From: CAYXSX01 sp964467925 | GTDB taxonomy: Bacteria; Pseudomonadota; Alphaproteobacteria; Micavibrionales; Micavibrionaceae | Direction of reading: 5' to 3' | Assembly (NCBI GenBank): GCA_964467925.1 | Contig: CAYXSX010000006.1 | Span: forward strand, 47,568 to 111,567 | DNA length: 64,000 nt | Part shown: positions 1-7,246 of the stretch, piece by piece | Layout of the letters: each line of letters starts with the position of its first letter | How positions within the stretch are numbered: the first letter of the stretch is position 1 | Notes under the pieces: generated by a model | The model's database searches: none | Seen by the model: only the letters and a program-made list of their open reading frames with translations | Told to the model about the DNA's origin: nothing | Position numbers and translations under genes: made by a program

Positions 1-841
1 CGGCATTGTCAGAGAAAACGGAAACACAGAAATCGTCCTTACCGCGGGCAGCACGGATATCCTGCGTAGCGCGTTTGATGTAATGCTTGTAGATACCGTC
101 TTTTATATCATCGATGGGAGATGCGAAAATCGTATGCTTGCAGTGTTCGGACCATGTTTGGGCCAGCGTTTCTAGTTCAATGTCTTTGGGCGCGCGTCCT
201 TCTTTAGCGAAATATTTCTGCACGGCTTTCATATAAAGAAGTGACATACCGAGAGGCCCTCTACGGGAACCGTCCTCGTTTGCTATACCCTGATTGCCGA
301 TTGTCTCAAGTTCTTTATCTGAAACGGACAGGTCAACATCGTCTGCCACGGCGCCTTTATTGTCCAAAAGCACTTTCGGGATAATGACGTCCATACCGCC
401 GTCTTTTTTGAACTCTGCCGCGCTTTTGATAGACGCACGCTGAATAAGCTTGTTGGAAAGCTCGCTCGCCAGTTTCTCAATATCTTCTTTCGAGGCATCG
501 CTTTTAATCAGCAAAAGGCGGGAGGAATAACATTCATTGTCACTATCCGCACCCGCTAGTTCCAGAAGTTCTGCGGCTGTGTGGCCTATGTTATCCGTTA
601 CGCCGGGCAGATAGCCTATCTCAAGTGCCCAGTCGAAGTCTTCGGGGATCGTATCGACTTTTTGAGTAACAGGGTTGCAAACTGCGCTGGTAAAGCGCTC
701 ATCCTTCAGTTTCGCGTTTTCGGATGTGTAAACATCTACGATGCGAACATTTGCTTTTTTACCCAGAGAAGCCAAGGCTTTTTCAATTTGTTTGCCCCGT
801 CCGTCTTCTTCGTGGGCTAAAACTTCGATGCGGTAAGACAT
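1..841 (-). CDS. purL: Phosphoribosylformylglycinamidine synthase, PurS-fused form (5' part)
   Basis: This is the first 280 codons of a gene running off the left edge. The start is the ATG whose complement is at 839-841. The enzyme makes FGAM from FGAR, glutamine and ATP in purine synthesis. The N-terminal 90 or so residues resemble PurS, and the stretch FDWALEIGYLPGVTDN is typical of the roughly 1000-residue PurL in which PurS is fused to the synthase. The PurL signature TWSEHCKHTIF lies near residues 229-239. No stop codon interrupts the frame. The gene is divergent from nuoG and no clear ribosome binding site was seen. The glutaminase partner PurQ is not in the window. Assignment is firm from the signature; the fused architecture is inferred from the visible N-terminus. 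Confidence 0.9.
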   Translation of the reverse strand, partial: MSYRIEVLAHEEDGRGKQIEKALASLGKKANVRIVDVYTSENAKLKDERFTSAVCNPVTQKVDTIPEDFDWALEIGYLPGVTDNIGHTAAELLELAGADSDNECYSSRLLLIKSDASKEDIEKLASELSNKLIQRASIKSAAEFKKDGGMDVIIPKVLLDNKGAVADDVDLSVSDKELETIGNQGIANEDGSRRGPLGMSLLYMKAVQKYFAKEGRAPKDIELETLAQTWSEHCKHTIFASPIDDIKDGIYKHYIKRATQDIRAARGKDDFCVSVFSDNA

Positions 842-937
842 ATTGTGTTATTTGCAGCTTTTATGCGGTTGATATTAATAGCGAAGCCGATTAAATAGAA
901 GGAGTGTTCTCTTTTCAATATTAAAAAGCCCAAATGA

Positions 938-955
938 ATGCCTAAACTAACAATA
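938..955 (+). repeat. 18-bp direct repeat, left copy
   Basis: The sequence ATGCCTAAACTAACAATA occurs here and again at 1083-1100, where it is the start of nuoG. The flanking bases differ on both sides. The two copies bracket a 127-bp insert holding a palindromic element, which looks like a target-site duplication. Confidence 0.9.
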
Positions 956-1082
956 TTCCTTTTTCCTGTCATCCTGAGCGAAGCGAGGAGTAGCCGAGCG
1001 AAGTCGAAGGATCTCATGGTTTGTGAAGGAGATCCTTCCACTCGGCCTTCGGCCTCGGTCAGGATGACGTTGGGGGTGAGGT
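956..1082. repeat. Palindromic intergenic element (GTCATCCTGAGCG family) between 18-bp repeats
   Basis: The core runs from GTCATCCTGA (968-977) to its exact inverse TCAGGATGAC (1059-1068), with further imperfect pairing inside around GAAGGATCTC and GAGATCCTTC. A second member of the same family lies at 16015-16121. No transposase is present. The right end supplies the G-rich stretch GGGGGTGAGG (1072-1081) just before the nuoG ATG, so the element seems to provide the ribosome binding site now used. Confidence 0.85.
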
Positions 1083-3158
1083 ATGCCTAAACTAACAATA
1101 AATGACATGGAAATCGAGGTCGAGCGCGGCACGAGCATCCTTCAGGCCGCCGAGCAGCTTGGAATTGAAATACCGCATTTCTGTTATCATGACCGTTTAT
1201 CCGTGCCTGCAAACTGCCGTATGTGCCTTGTAGAGGTTGAGGGCGGTCCACCTAAACCCGTTGCTTCCTGCGCTATGGCGTGCGGAGAAGGCATGACGGT
1301 GCGCACCGACTCGCCCATGGTTAAAAAGGCACGTAAGGGCGTTATGGAGATGCTGCTGATCAACCACCCGCTTGATTGCCCGATTTGCGATCAGGGCGGT
1401 GAGTGCGATTTGCAGGATCAGGCCGTAGGATACGGTTTTGACCGTTCCCGTTTTCATGAAAATAAACGCGCCGTTCCCGATAAGGAATTGGGGCCGTTGA
1501 TCAAGACATCCATGAACCGCTGCATTAATTGTACGCGTTGTGTGCGTTTTGCCGAAGAGGTGGCTGGCACGCCTGTTCTGGGGCAGCTTAACCGCGGGGA
1601 AGAATCCGAAATTGGTACATTTATCGGTGAACTCGTAAAGACCGAGCTTTCCGGTAACCTGATCGATATTTGCCCGGTGGGTGCGTTGACTTCCAAGCCG
1701 TATCAATTCAAGGCACGTAGTTGGGAACTTCGCAAAACCGAAACAATCGATGTGCATGATGCAGTGGGATCCAATATCCGTGTTGATGCTCGTGGGCGTG
1801 AGGTTATGCGCGTTTTGCCAAGGCTTCATGAAGACATTAATGAAGAGTGGATTTCTGACCGCAGCCGTTTCTCTTATGACGGTTTGAATAAGGGGCGCCT
1901 GGATCGCCCGTACATTCGTGATGCTGAAACCAAAAAATTGCGAGAAGCAAGCTGGGAAGAGGCGCTGGAGTTTACAGCCGCCAAGCTGGGTAAGCTGAAA
2001 GGTGAGAATATTGCCGCACTTGCCGGTGATCTTTGCGATGTAGAATCCATGGTGGCGCTGAAAGACCTGATGGTGGGGCTTGGGTCCCCCAACCTTGATT
2101 GCCGTACAGACGGTATGCAAATCGATAACAGTTTCCGCAGCGGTTATCTTTTTAACTCCACAATTTCCGGTATTGAAGATGCGGATGCCATTTTGCTTGT
2201 GGGTACAAACCCGCGCATGGAAGCGACGCTTGTAAATGCCCGTATCCGCAAGACATGGCTTGAAAAACGCATCAAGATTGGTGTGATCGGTGAGCAGGCT
2301 GACCTTACGTACTCGTACGAATATCTTGGGGTAGGGCCTGAAGACTTAGAATCTCTTATGAGCGTGCGCGGTGGTTTTGCCAAAACTCTTAAAGACGCCA
2401 AGCATCCGATGATTATTGTAGGGGCAGGGGCGTTTGCACGAAATGACGGTCAGTCCATTCAAGGACTTTCCCGTGAAGTTGCCGAAAAATTCGGCATGGT
2501 GACGAAAGACTGGAACGGCTTTAACGTTCTTCACAATGCCGCCAGCCGGGTTGGAGCGCTTGATATAGGTTTCTTGCCACAAAAAGGCGGAAAGGCTTTT
2601 GCCGATATTATCGAAGGCACAAAGGACGATTCTATCAAAGCGCTGTACCTTTTGGGTGTGGATGAATTTGATACATCTGCGATTTCCAAGAAATGCTTTG
2701 TGATATATCAAGGACATCATGGCGATCATGGCGCGATGGCGGCTGACGTTATTCTGCCCGGCGCGGCCTATACCGAAAAAGATGGCCTGTACGTTAACAC
2801 CGAAGGACGCGTGCAGATGGCCAAACGCGTTGTCGCTCCGCCCGGTGAAGCCAAGGAGGACTGGAAAATCCTGCGCTCGCTATCGGAAAAAATCGGCGAA
2901 CCGCTTCCTTACGATACACTCTTTCAATTAAGAGATAGGATTAAAAAAGAGTGGAAACCATATGAATTTATTGATCAATTATACACTGAGGAATGGGGTA
3001 AATTTGGCAAATCCACAAAAGTGAAAAAGGGTGCTTTTGTCTCTCCCGTGACCAATTACTATATGACGAACGCGATTTGCCGTGCTTCGACCACCATGCT
3101 GGCCTGTGCAAAATCGTTTTTAAATCCCGACCATGACATGCTGGAGGCGGCGGAATGA
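1083..3158 (+). CDS. nuoG: NADH-quinone oxidoreductase subunit G
   Basis: This is the iron-sulfur subunit of the peripheral arm of complex I, carrying electrons from NADH towards quinone. The N-terminal ferredoxin domain has Cys34, Cys45, Cys48 and Cys63 for a 2Fe-2S cluster. Next come the His-ligated motif HPLDCPICDQGGECDLQ near residue 95 and the 4Fe-4S motif CINCTRCVRF near 146, closing with CPVGAL near 198. A molybdopterin-oxidoreductase-like domain fills the rest. At 691 residues it is of usual alphaproteobacterial size. The start follows a G-rich ribosome binding site in a repeat element, and an identical 18-bp copy of the gene start lies 145 bp upstream. nuoA-F are not in the window. 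The stop overlaps the next gene by ATGA. Confidence 0.97.
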   Translation: MPKLTINDMEIEVERGTSILQAAEQLGIEIPHFCYHDRLSVPANCRMCLVEVEGGPPKPVASCAMACGEGMTVRTDSPMVKKARKGVMEMLLINHPLDCPICDQGGECDLQDQAVGYGFDRSRFHENKRAVPDKELGPLIKTSMNRCINCTRCVRFAEEVAGTPVLGQLNRGEESEIGTFIGELVKTELSGNLIDICPVGALTSKPYQFKARSWELRKTETIDVHDAVGSNIRVDARGREVMRVLPRLHEDINEEWISDRSRFSYDGLNKGRLDRPYIRDAETKKLREASWEEALEFTAAKLGKLKGENIAALAGDLCDVESMVALKDLMVGLGSPNLDCRTDGMQIDNSFRSGYLFNSTISGIEDADAILLVGTNPRMEATLVNARIRKTWLEKRIKIGVIGEQADLTYSYEYLGVGPEDLESLMSVRGGFAKTLKDAKHPMIIVGAGAFARNDGQSIQGLSREVAEKFGMVTKDWNGFNVLHNAASRVGALDIGFLPQKGGKAFADIIEGTKDDSIKALYLLGVDEFDTSAISKKCFVIYQGHHGDHGAMAADVILPGAAYTEKDGLYVNTEGRVQMAKRVVAPPGEAKEDWKILRSLSEKIGEPLPYDTLFQLRDRIKKEWKPYEFIDQLYTEEWGKFGKSTKVKKGAFVSPVTNYYMTNAICRASTTMLACAKSFLNPDHDMLEAAE

Positions 3159-3559
3159 GCACAACAACTCTCGAAAAAGTAAAAATATTCCATGAAACCT
3201 ATGGATTGCCCGTAAAAGATGCGCCGGATATTTCCGATGAACGCACCAACGCGCTGAGAATCAGCTTGCTGGCTGAAGAGCTTGAAGAGCTTCAGGAAGC
3301 TTTGGTGGCGGGCGATATGGTCGAGGTTCTGGATGCCCTGACCGATCTGCAATACGTGCTGGACGGGGCTTATCTGTCTTTCGGTTTGCATTCCCTGAAA
3401 GAAGCGGCATTTAACGAGGTTCAGCGCTCCAATATGTCCAAGCTTGGCGAAGACGGCAAACCCGTCGTGCGTGAAAGCGACGGTAAAATCCTTAAGGGGC
3501 CGAATTACACCCCGCCCGATATAGCGCAATTCCTGAAAAACAAGGCACAAGCGGCATAG
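3155..3559 (+). CDS. MazG-like nucleotide pyrophosphohydrolase
   Basis: A 134-residue all-alpha protein of the MazG / phosphoribosyl-ATP pyrophosphohydrolase superfamily. The helix LLAEELEELQEAL (about residues 33-45) and DALTDLQYVLDGAY (about 60-73) give the acidic E-E and D-D pattern that binds magnesium in these enzymes. A conserved-looking tail follows (FNEVQRSNMSKLGEDGKP, ILKGPNYTPP). Members hydrolyse nucleoside triphosphates, often as house-cleaning enzymes; the substrate cannot be told from sequence. It overlaps the nuoG stop by 4 bp (ATGA), so it is probably translated by coupling. It is not a usual member of a nuo operon. Confidence 0.75.
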   Translation: MSTTTLEKVKIFHETYGLPVKDAPDISDERTNALRISLLAEELEELQEALVAGDMVEVLDALTDLQYVLDGAYLSFGLHSLKEAAFNEVQRSNMSKLGEDGKPVVRESDGKILKGPNYTPPDIAQFLKNKAQAA

Positions 3560-3647
3560 ACTCCCTGCTTTCGTTAAGGGTTTGTAAACTTTCTCTGTCC
3601 ATAATGAGGCTGAATCCCTGTCTAACAAACAGGAAGAAAGCGCTTAT

Positions 3648-4397
3648 ATGGTACAAGGAATATCCGATAAAATTTTCAGAAAAGCGGCGTCAGATAACGC
3701 CAAGGAGGGGTATTGTGCCAGAGGTGTTTTCAATATTCTGACGACGCTGGGTTTACCATGTACGAACGGTGATGCGCATACCTGGAAGGCATCCCTTCCC
3801 AAAAACGGCTGGCAGCTCGTTCATGGACGACCGGAAGACGCGCCTGTCGGGGCTGTGCTGGTTTTTGATAGAAACAAAAATTATATGAGTTTGCCTAAAG
3901 ACGATGAAAGCGGACGCAGATTCGGCCATGTTGAGGTTGTAGCGGAAAGCAATGGACAGCGCATGTATGTGTCAGACAAGGCAAGAGAAAATTACGGGGG
4001 GAGCGTCCGAGGTAATTACGTCGGCTATTACGTACACCCTGATTTAGGAAACGTGACGAGTGGTGATAAACCCAGCAGAGGAATTATAGAGTCTGTAGCC
4101 AATCAAGCGCATTCTAAAAGGGCGTCATCCCGAGATGATGGGCGGGCAGGAGGAAGCACTGATGCTTTGAGCGCTGCGTTTAATTTTGACGCGGGCGCTT
4201 TGGAAAATATGAATATAGGACAGATCTTCATGCTTATATTTGAGAAAATTCTTGGTATTGATTTGAGTAAGATGATCAGGAACAAGCCGGGCGAGCTGGA
4301 CGGTCCGGTTGTCGATATTTCGCGCAAACCGCAAACCGACGTGCCCGATCAAACTCATAATACGCCCGGCGAATTACCCCCCGCAATCAGGACCTAG
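3648..4397 (+). CDS. CHAP/NlpC-P60-like cysteine peptidase or amidase
   Basis: A 249-residue protein with a papain-like core in the first 130 residues. Cys23 in GYCARGV sits at the start of a helix, PVGAVLVFDR precedes a disordered loop, and His94 lies in FGHVEVV. This Cys-His spacing and the GHVEVV strand are typical of CHAP and NlpC/P60 domains, which cut peptidoglycan amide bonds. No signal peptide or membrane segment is visible, so the cellular site is unclear. The last 110 residues are polar, contain a short hydrophobic stretch (FMLIFEKILGIDL) and end in a Pro-rich tail. An AGGAAG ribosome binding site precedes the start. It lies between the MazG-like gene and nuoH. Family assignment is by motif only. 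Confidence 0.5.
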   Translation: MVQGISDKIFRKAASDNAKEGYCARGVFNILTTLGLPCTNGDAHTWKASLPKNGWQLVHGRPEDAPVGAVLVFDRNKNYMSLPKDDESGRRFGHVEVVAESNGQRMYVSDKARENYGGSVRGNYVGYYVHPDLGNVTSGDKPSRGIIESVANQAHSKRASSRDDGRAGGSTDALSAAFNFDAGALENMNIGQIFMLIFEKILGIDLSKMIRNKPGELDGPVVDISRKPQTDVPDQTHNTPGELPPAIRT

Positions 4398-4466
4398 CCC
4401 GTTAATATTTCAATTTCCCCGTTTACATTTAACCGCTAAGGCTTCACATTCTATAAAAAAAGGAAT

Positions 4467-5489
4467 ATGAAGCCTTTCATGATCGAGTTATTTCAAAATC
4501 CATCCGTAATCTGGAGCGCTATGACGCTGATGTATATCGGGGTCATTATCGGCGTGGTTTTGTTATGCGTGGCGTATCTGACCTATGCCGAGCGTAAGGT
4601 GATGGGCGGTATGCAGCGCCGTCAGGGCCCAAACACCGTCGGTCCGTTTGGCCTGCTTCAACCCATAGCGGACGGGATCAAGCTGTTTTCCAAGGAAACT
4701 ATTATCCCCTCACAGGCGCACCGCGTGGTTTTCCTGCTTGCACCCATGTTGCTGTTCGCGCTGGCGCTTGTGGCGTGGGCGGTGATCCCGTTCGATAAGG
4801 GTTGGGTGCTGGCAAATGTGAATGTCGGCATTTTATACCTTTTCGCGATCTCGTCGATGGGCGTTTACGGTGTAATTATGGCGGGCTGGGCCTCTAATTC
4901 CCGTTACGCGTTTTTAGGCGCGCTCCGTTCGGCCTCTCAAATGGTGTCTTACGAAGTTTCCATGGGCCTGATTATCGTGTGCGTACTGTTATGCACGGGA
5001 TCATTGAACCTGCAGGAAATCGTGCTGGCGCCGCGACCGCTTTGGATGCAAACTCTGCTGTTTCCCATGTTTGTTGTGTTTCTGGTTTCGATTTTAGCCG
5101 AAACCAACCGCGCGCCGTTTGACCTGCCCGAGGGCGAGTCGGAAATTACCGGAGGCTTCATGGTGGAATATTCCGCCATGACCTTCGCGCTATTCTTCCT
5201 TGGAGAATACGCCAATATGATCTTGATGAGCGCGATTGCCGTTACGCTGTTCCTTGGCGGCTGGCTGCCGCCCTTCGGTATTACGGCGCTTGCTTTCGTG
5301 CCCGGTGCTGTGTGGTTTGCTCTTAAAACTGCTGCGATCTTGTTTGTGTTTATTTGGGCGCGTGCGACTTTGCCGCGTTTCCGTTACGACCAGTTAATGC
5401 GGCTGGGCTGGAAAGTATTCCTGCCTGTCACGCTATTATGGGTGGCTTTGACGGCCGGTGTTCTGCTTACATTTAATGCGTTGCCATAG
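4467..5489 (+). CDS. nuoH: NADH-quinone oxidoreductase subunit H
   Basis: Membrane subunit of complex I at the junction with the peripheral arm, forming part of the quinone chamber. It is 340 residues, the usual length, and almost wholly hydrophobic with about eight membrane segments. Diagnostic motifs are YAERKVMGGMQRRQGPN near residue 41 and ETNRAPFDLPEGESE near 212. AGGA at 4461-4464 lies only 2 nt before the first ATG; an in-frame ATG at 4479 would sit 14 nt away, so the start is uncertain by four residues. nuoI follows after 9 bp. Confidence 0.96.
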   Translation: MKPFMIELFQNPSVIWSAMTLMYIGVIIGVVLLCVAYLTYAERKVMGGMQRRQGPNTVGPFGLLQPIADGIKLFSKETIIPSQAHRVVFLLAPMLLFALALVAWAVIPFDKGWVLANVNVGILYLFAISSMGVYGVIMAGWASNSRYAFLGALRSASQMVSYEVSMGLIIVCVLLCTGSLNLQEIVLAPRPLWMQTLLFPMFVVFLVSILAETNRAPFDLPEGESEITGGFMVEYSAMTFALFFLGEYANMILMSAIAVTLFLGGWLPPFGITALAFVPGAVWFALKTAAILFVFIWARATLPRFRYDQLMRLGWKVFLPVTLLWVALTAGVLLTFNALP

Positions 5490-5498
5490 GAAAAGACG

Positions 5499-5981
5499 AT
5501 GAATAATTTTATGCGCTCATTCTTGCTGGCGGAAATTGTGAAGGGGTTCTTGCTGACCCTGAAATACATGTTTTTTATGCCACGTGTGACGATTAATTAC
5601 CCGTACGAAAAGGGCCCGCTGAGCCCGCGTTTTCGCGGCGAGCATGCTTTGCGCCGCTATCCCAATGGTGAAGAACGCTGCATTGCCTGTAAGTTATGCG
5701 AGGCGATCTGTCCCGCTCAAGCCATCACCATTGAGGCCGAACCGCGCGAAGACGGATCCCGCCGTACCACGCGTTATGACATCGATATGACCAAGTGCAT
5801 TTACTGCGGTTTATGCGAAGAAGCGTGCCCCGTGGATGCGATTGTCGAGGGGCCGAATTTCGAGTTCGCCACCGAAACCCGCGAAGAGCTTTACTACAAC
5901 AAAGACAAGCTGCTGGAAAACGGCGATCGGTGGGAAGCGCAAATCGCCGCCAACCTCGCCGCCGATGCCCTTTACCGTTAG
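5499..5981 (+). CDS. nuoI: NADH-quinone oxidoreductase subunit I
   Basis: Peripheral-arm ferredoxin-like subunit that carries clusters N6a and N6b, passing electrons to N2. It has 160 residues with two 4Fe-4S motifs, CIACKLCEAICP (about 66-77) and CIYCGLCEEACP (about 105-116). The first 35 residues form an amphipathic stretch that rests on the membrane arm. Length and motif spacing fit the alphaproteobacterial type. A 137-bp spacer separates it from nuoJ. Confidence 0.97.
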   Translation: MNNFMRSFLLAEIVKGFLLTLKYMFFMPRVTINYPYEKGPLSPRFRGEHALRRYPNGEERCIACKLCEAICPAQAITIEAEPREDGSRRTTRYDIDMTKCIYCGLCEEACPVDAIVEGPNFEFATETREELYYNKDKLLENGDRWEAQIAANLAADALYR

Positions 5982-6118
5982 AAAAATTATTTTAAGGAAT
6001 TAATTGCGTTTTTTCAGCGGGAGGCCCTTGCGATAAGGACGCGAAAAGATTAGAAAAAACAGGACTGGAGGGTTTTTACCTACGGTCCGTTTCGAACCCA
6101 GAGAGTTTAGGGATTTTC

Positions 6119-6736
6119 ATGGTTATTCAGGCGCTCGCCTTTTATATGTTTGCCGCGATCCTGCTGTTAAGCGGGTTTAGCGTCATTACGGCGCGTAATC
6201 CCGTGCATTCCGTATTGTTCCTGATCCTTTCATTTTTCACCGCTGCCGGGTTGTTTATCATGCTGGGGGCGGAGTTTATCGCGCTTTTGCTGGTCATCGT
6301 TTATGTCGGCGCGGTGGCAGTGCTGTTCCTCTTTGTGGTGATGATGCTCGACATCAATTTCGCCGATTTGCGGGCCGGGGCAACGCAGTATGTTCCCATC
6401 GGCCTTTTGATCGGCGGGGTATTATTGGCCGAACTTGTCATTCTTTATACGTCCTGGAAATTTGCGCCGCAGACTATGATCGGCACCGATGCGCCCATGG
6501 CCGCGTTTGATGAGGCCGTGACCAATACCGAAATGCTCGGCAGAGTGCTTTACACCGATTATATTCTGGCCTTCCAGATTGCGGGGCTGGTCCTGTTTGT
6601 CGCTATGATCGGCGCGATCGTCCTGACGCTGCGCAGCCGCCCCGGCATACGCAAGCAAAATGTTGCAAACCAGCAGGCGCGCAGGCCCGAAGATGTTCTG
6701 GAGGTGCAATCGGTTGCACCGCGGACGGGAGTGTAG
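6119..6736 (+). CDS. nuoJ: NADH-quinone oxidoreductase subunit J
   Basis: Membrane subunit of complex I with five predicted membrane helices in 205 residues. The third helix carries the conserved LLVIVYVGAVAVLFLFVVMM stretch that contains the pi-bulge seen in NuoJ structures. The C-terminal 40 residues are polar and end near EVQSVAPRTGV. The stop codon is directly followed by a palindromic GATGATC-type element that fills the spacer to nuoK. Confidence 0.95.
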   Translation: MVIQALAFYMFAAILLLSGFSVITARNPVHSVLFLILSFFTAAGLFIMLGAEFIALLLVIVYVGAVAVLFLFVVMMLDINFADLRAGATQYVPIGLLIGGVLLAELVILYTSWKFAPQTMIGTDAPMAAFDEAVTNTEMLGRVLYTDYILAFQIAGLVLFVAMIGAIVLTLRSRPGIRKQNVANQQARRPEDVLEVQSVAPRTGV

Positions 6737-6812
6737 GCAGATGATCAGATTATCAGATTATCAGATGAGCAGAATTAAGGTGATCCGATCATCCGATCAT
6801 CTGATCATCTGC
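6737..6812. repeat. GATGATC/GATCATC palindromic element, copy A (nuoJ-nuoK spacer)
   Basis: The element begins with GCAGATGATCAGAT (6737-6750) and ends with its exact inverse ATCTGATCATCTGC (6799-6812). The inner sequence repeats GATTATCAG and CCGATCAT units that pair imperfectly, so the whole 76 bp can fold as one long hairpin. It starts at the base after the nuoJ stop codon. Related copies are at 7148-7233, 59886-59977, 60246-60318 and 61621-61736. Confidence 0.9.
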
Positions 6813-6835
6813 ATACCCTTTCGTTGGGGTGCACA

Positions 6836-7147
6836 ATGCTAGAGATCAGCATGACCCACTATTTGATTCTCGCCGGGATCCTTTTCACCATGGGAGTGTT
6901 CGGCATTTTCCTGAACCGGAAAAATGTGATCGTTATCCTGATGTCGATCGAGCTGATCCTGCTCGCTGTTAACATCAATTTCGTGACGTTTTCCGCGTTT
7001 TTGAATGATCTGGCGGGGCAGGTATTCGTAATGTTCATTTTAACCGTGGCGGCCGCCGAAGCCGCTATCGGCCTTGCCATCCTTGTGGTTTTCTTTCGCA
7101 ACAAGGGCTCGATTGCCGTGGAAGATATTTCGAGTTTGAAAGGGTAA
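6836..7147 (+). CDS. nuoK: NADH-quinone oxidoreductase subunit K
   Basis: Small antiporter-like membrane subunit of complex I with three helices. The chosen ATG gives 103 residues beginning MLEISMTHYLILAG, which matches the usual alphaproteobacterial start; a TTG twelve bases upstream is in frame but would overlap the G-rich ribosome binding site at 6826-6829. Conserved glutamates in MSIELILLAVN and TVAAAEAAIGLAI are present; the equivalent residues are needed for proton pumping in the family. It lies between two palindromic elements. Confidence 0.95.
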   Translation: MLEISMTHYLILAGILFTMGVFGIFLNRKNVIVILMSIELILLAVNINFVTFSAFLNDLAGQVFVMFILTVAAAEAAIGLAILVVFFRNKGSIAVEDISSLKG

Positions 7148-7233
7148 TCAGATGATCAGATTATCAGATGAGCAGATGAGCAGACTTGTGGTGATCCGAT
7201 CGTCGGATCATCGGATCATCCGATCATCAGCTG
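7148..7233. repeat. GATGATC/GATCATC palindromic element, copy B (nuoK-nuoL spacer)
   Basis: Tandem GATGATCAGAT/GATGAGCAG units on the left face GATCATCGGATCATCCGATC units on the right, giving an imperfect hairpin. It starts directly after the nuoK stop and ends beside the GCAGGAG ribosome binding site of nuoL. Organisation is the same as copy A. Confidence 0.85.
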
Positions 7234-7246
7234 CAGGAGAATCTCA

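Noticed and set aside
817..1138. Short minus-strand frames in the purL-nuoG spacer
   Set aside because: They are read from the palindromic element; strings such as SFDFARLLLASLRMT are typical translations of this repeat.
1197..2120. 307-codon minus-strand frame across nuoG
   Set aside because: Antisense shadow of an unambiguous NuoG sequence.
6660..6842. 60-codon plus-strand frame overlapping nuoJ and copy A
   Set aside because: Made of nuoJ in another frame plus the repeat. It does show that the right arm reads IRSSDH in one frame, which helps explain the pdhB and pdhC linkers.
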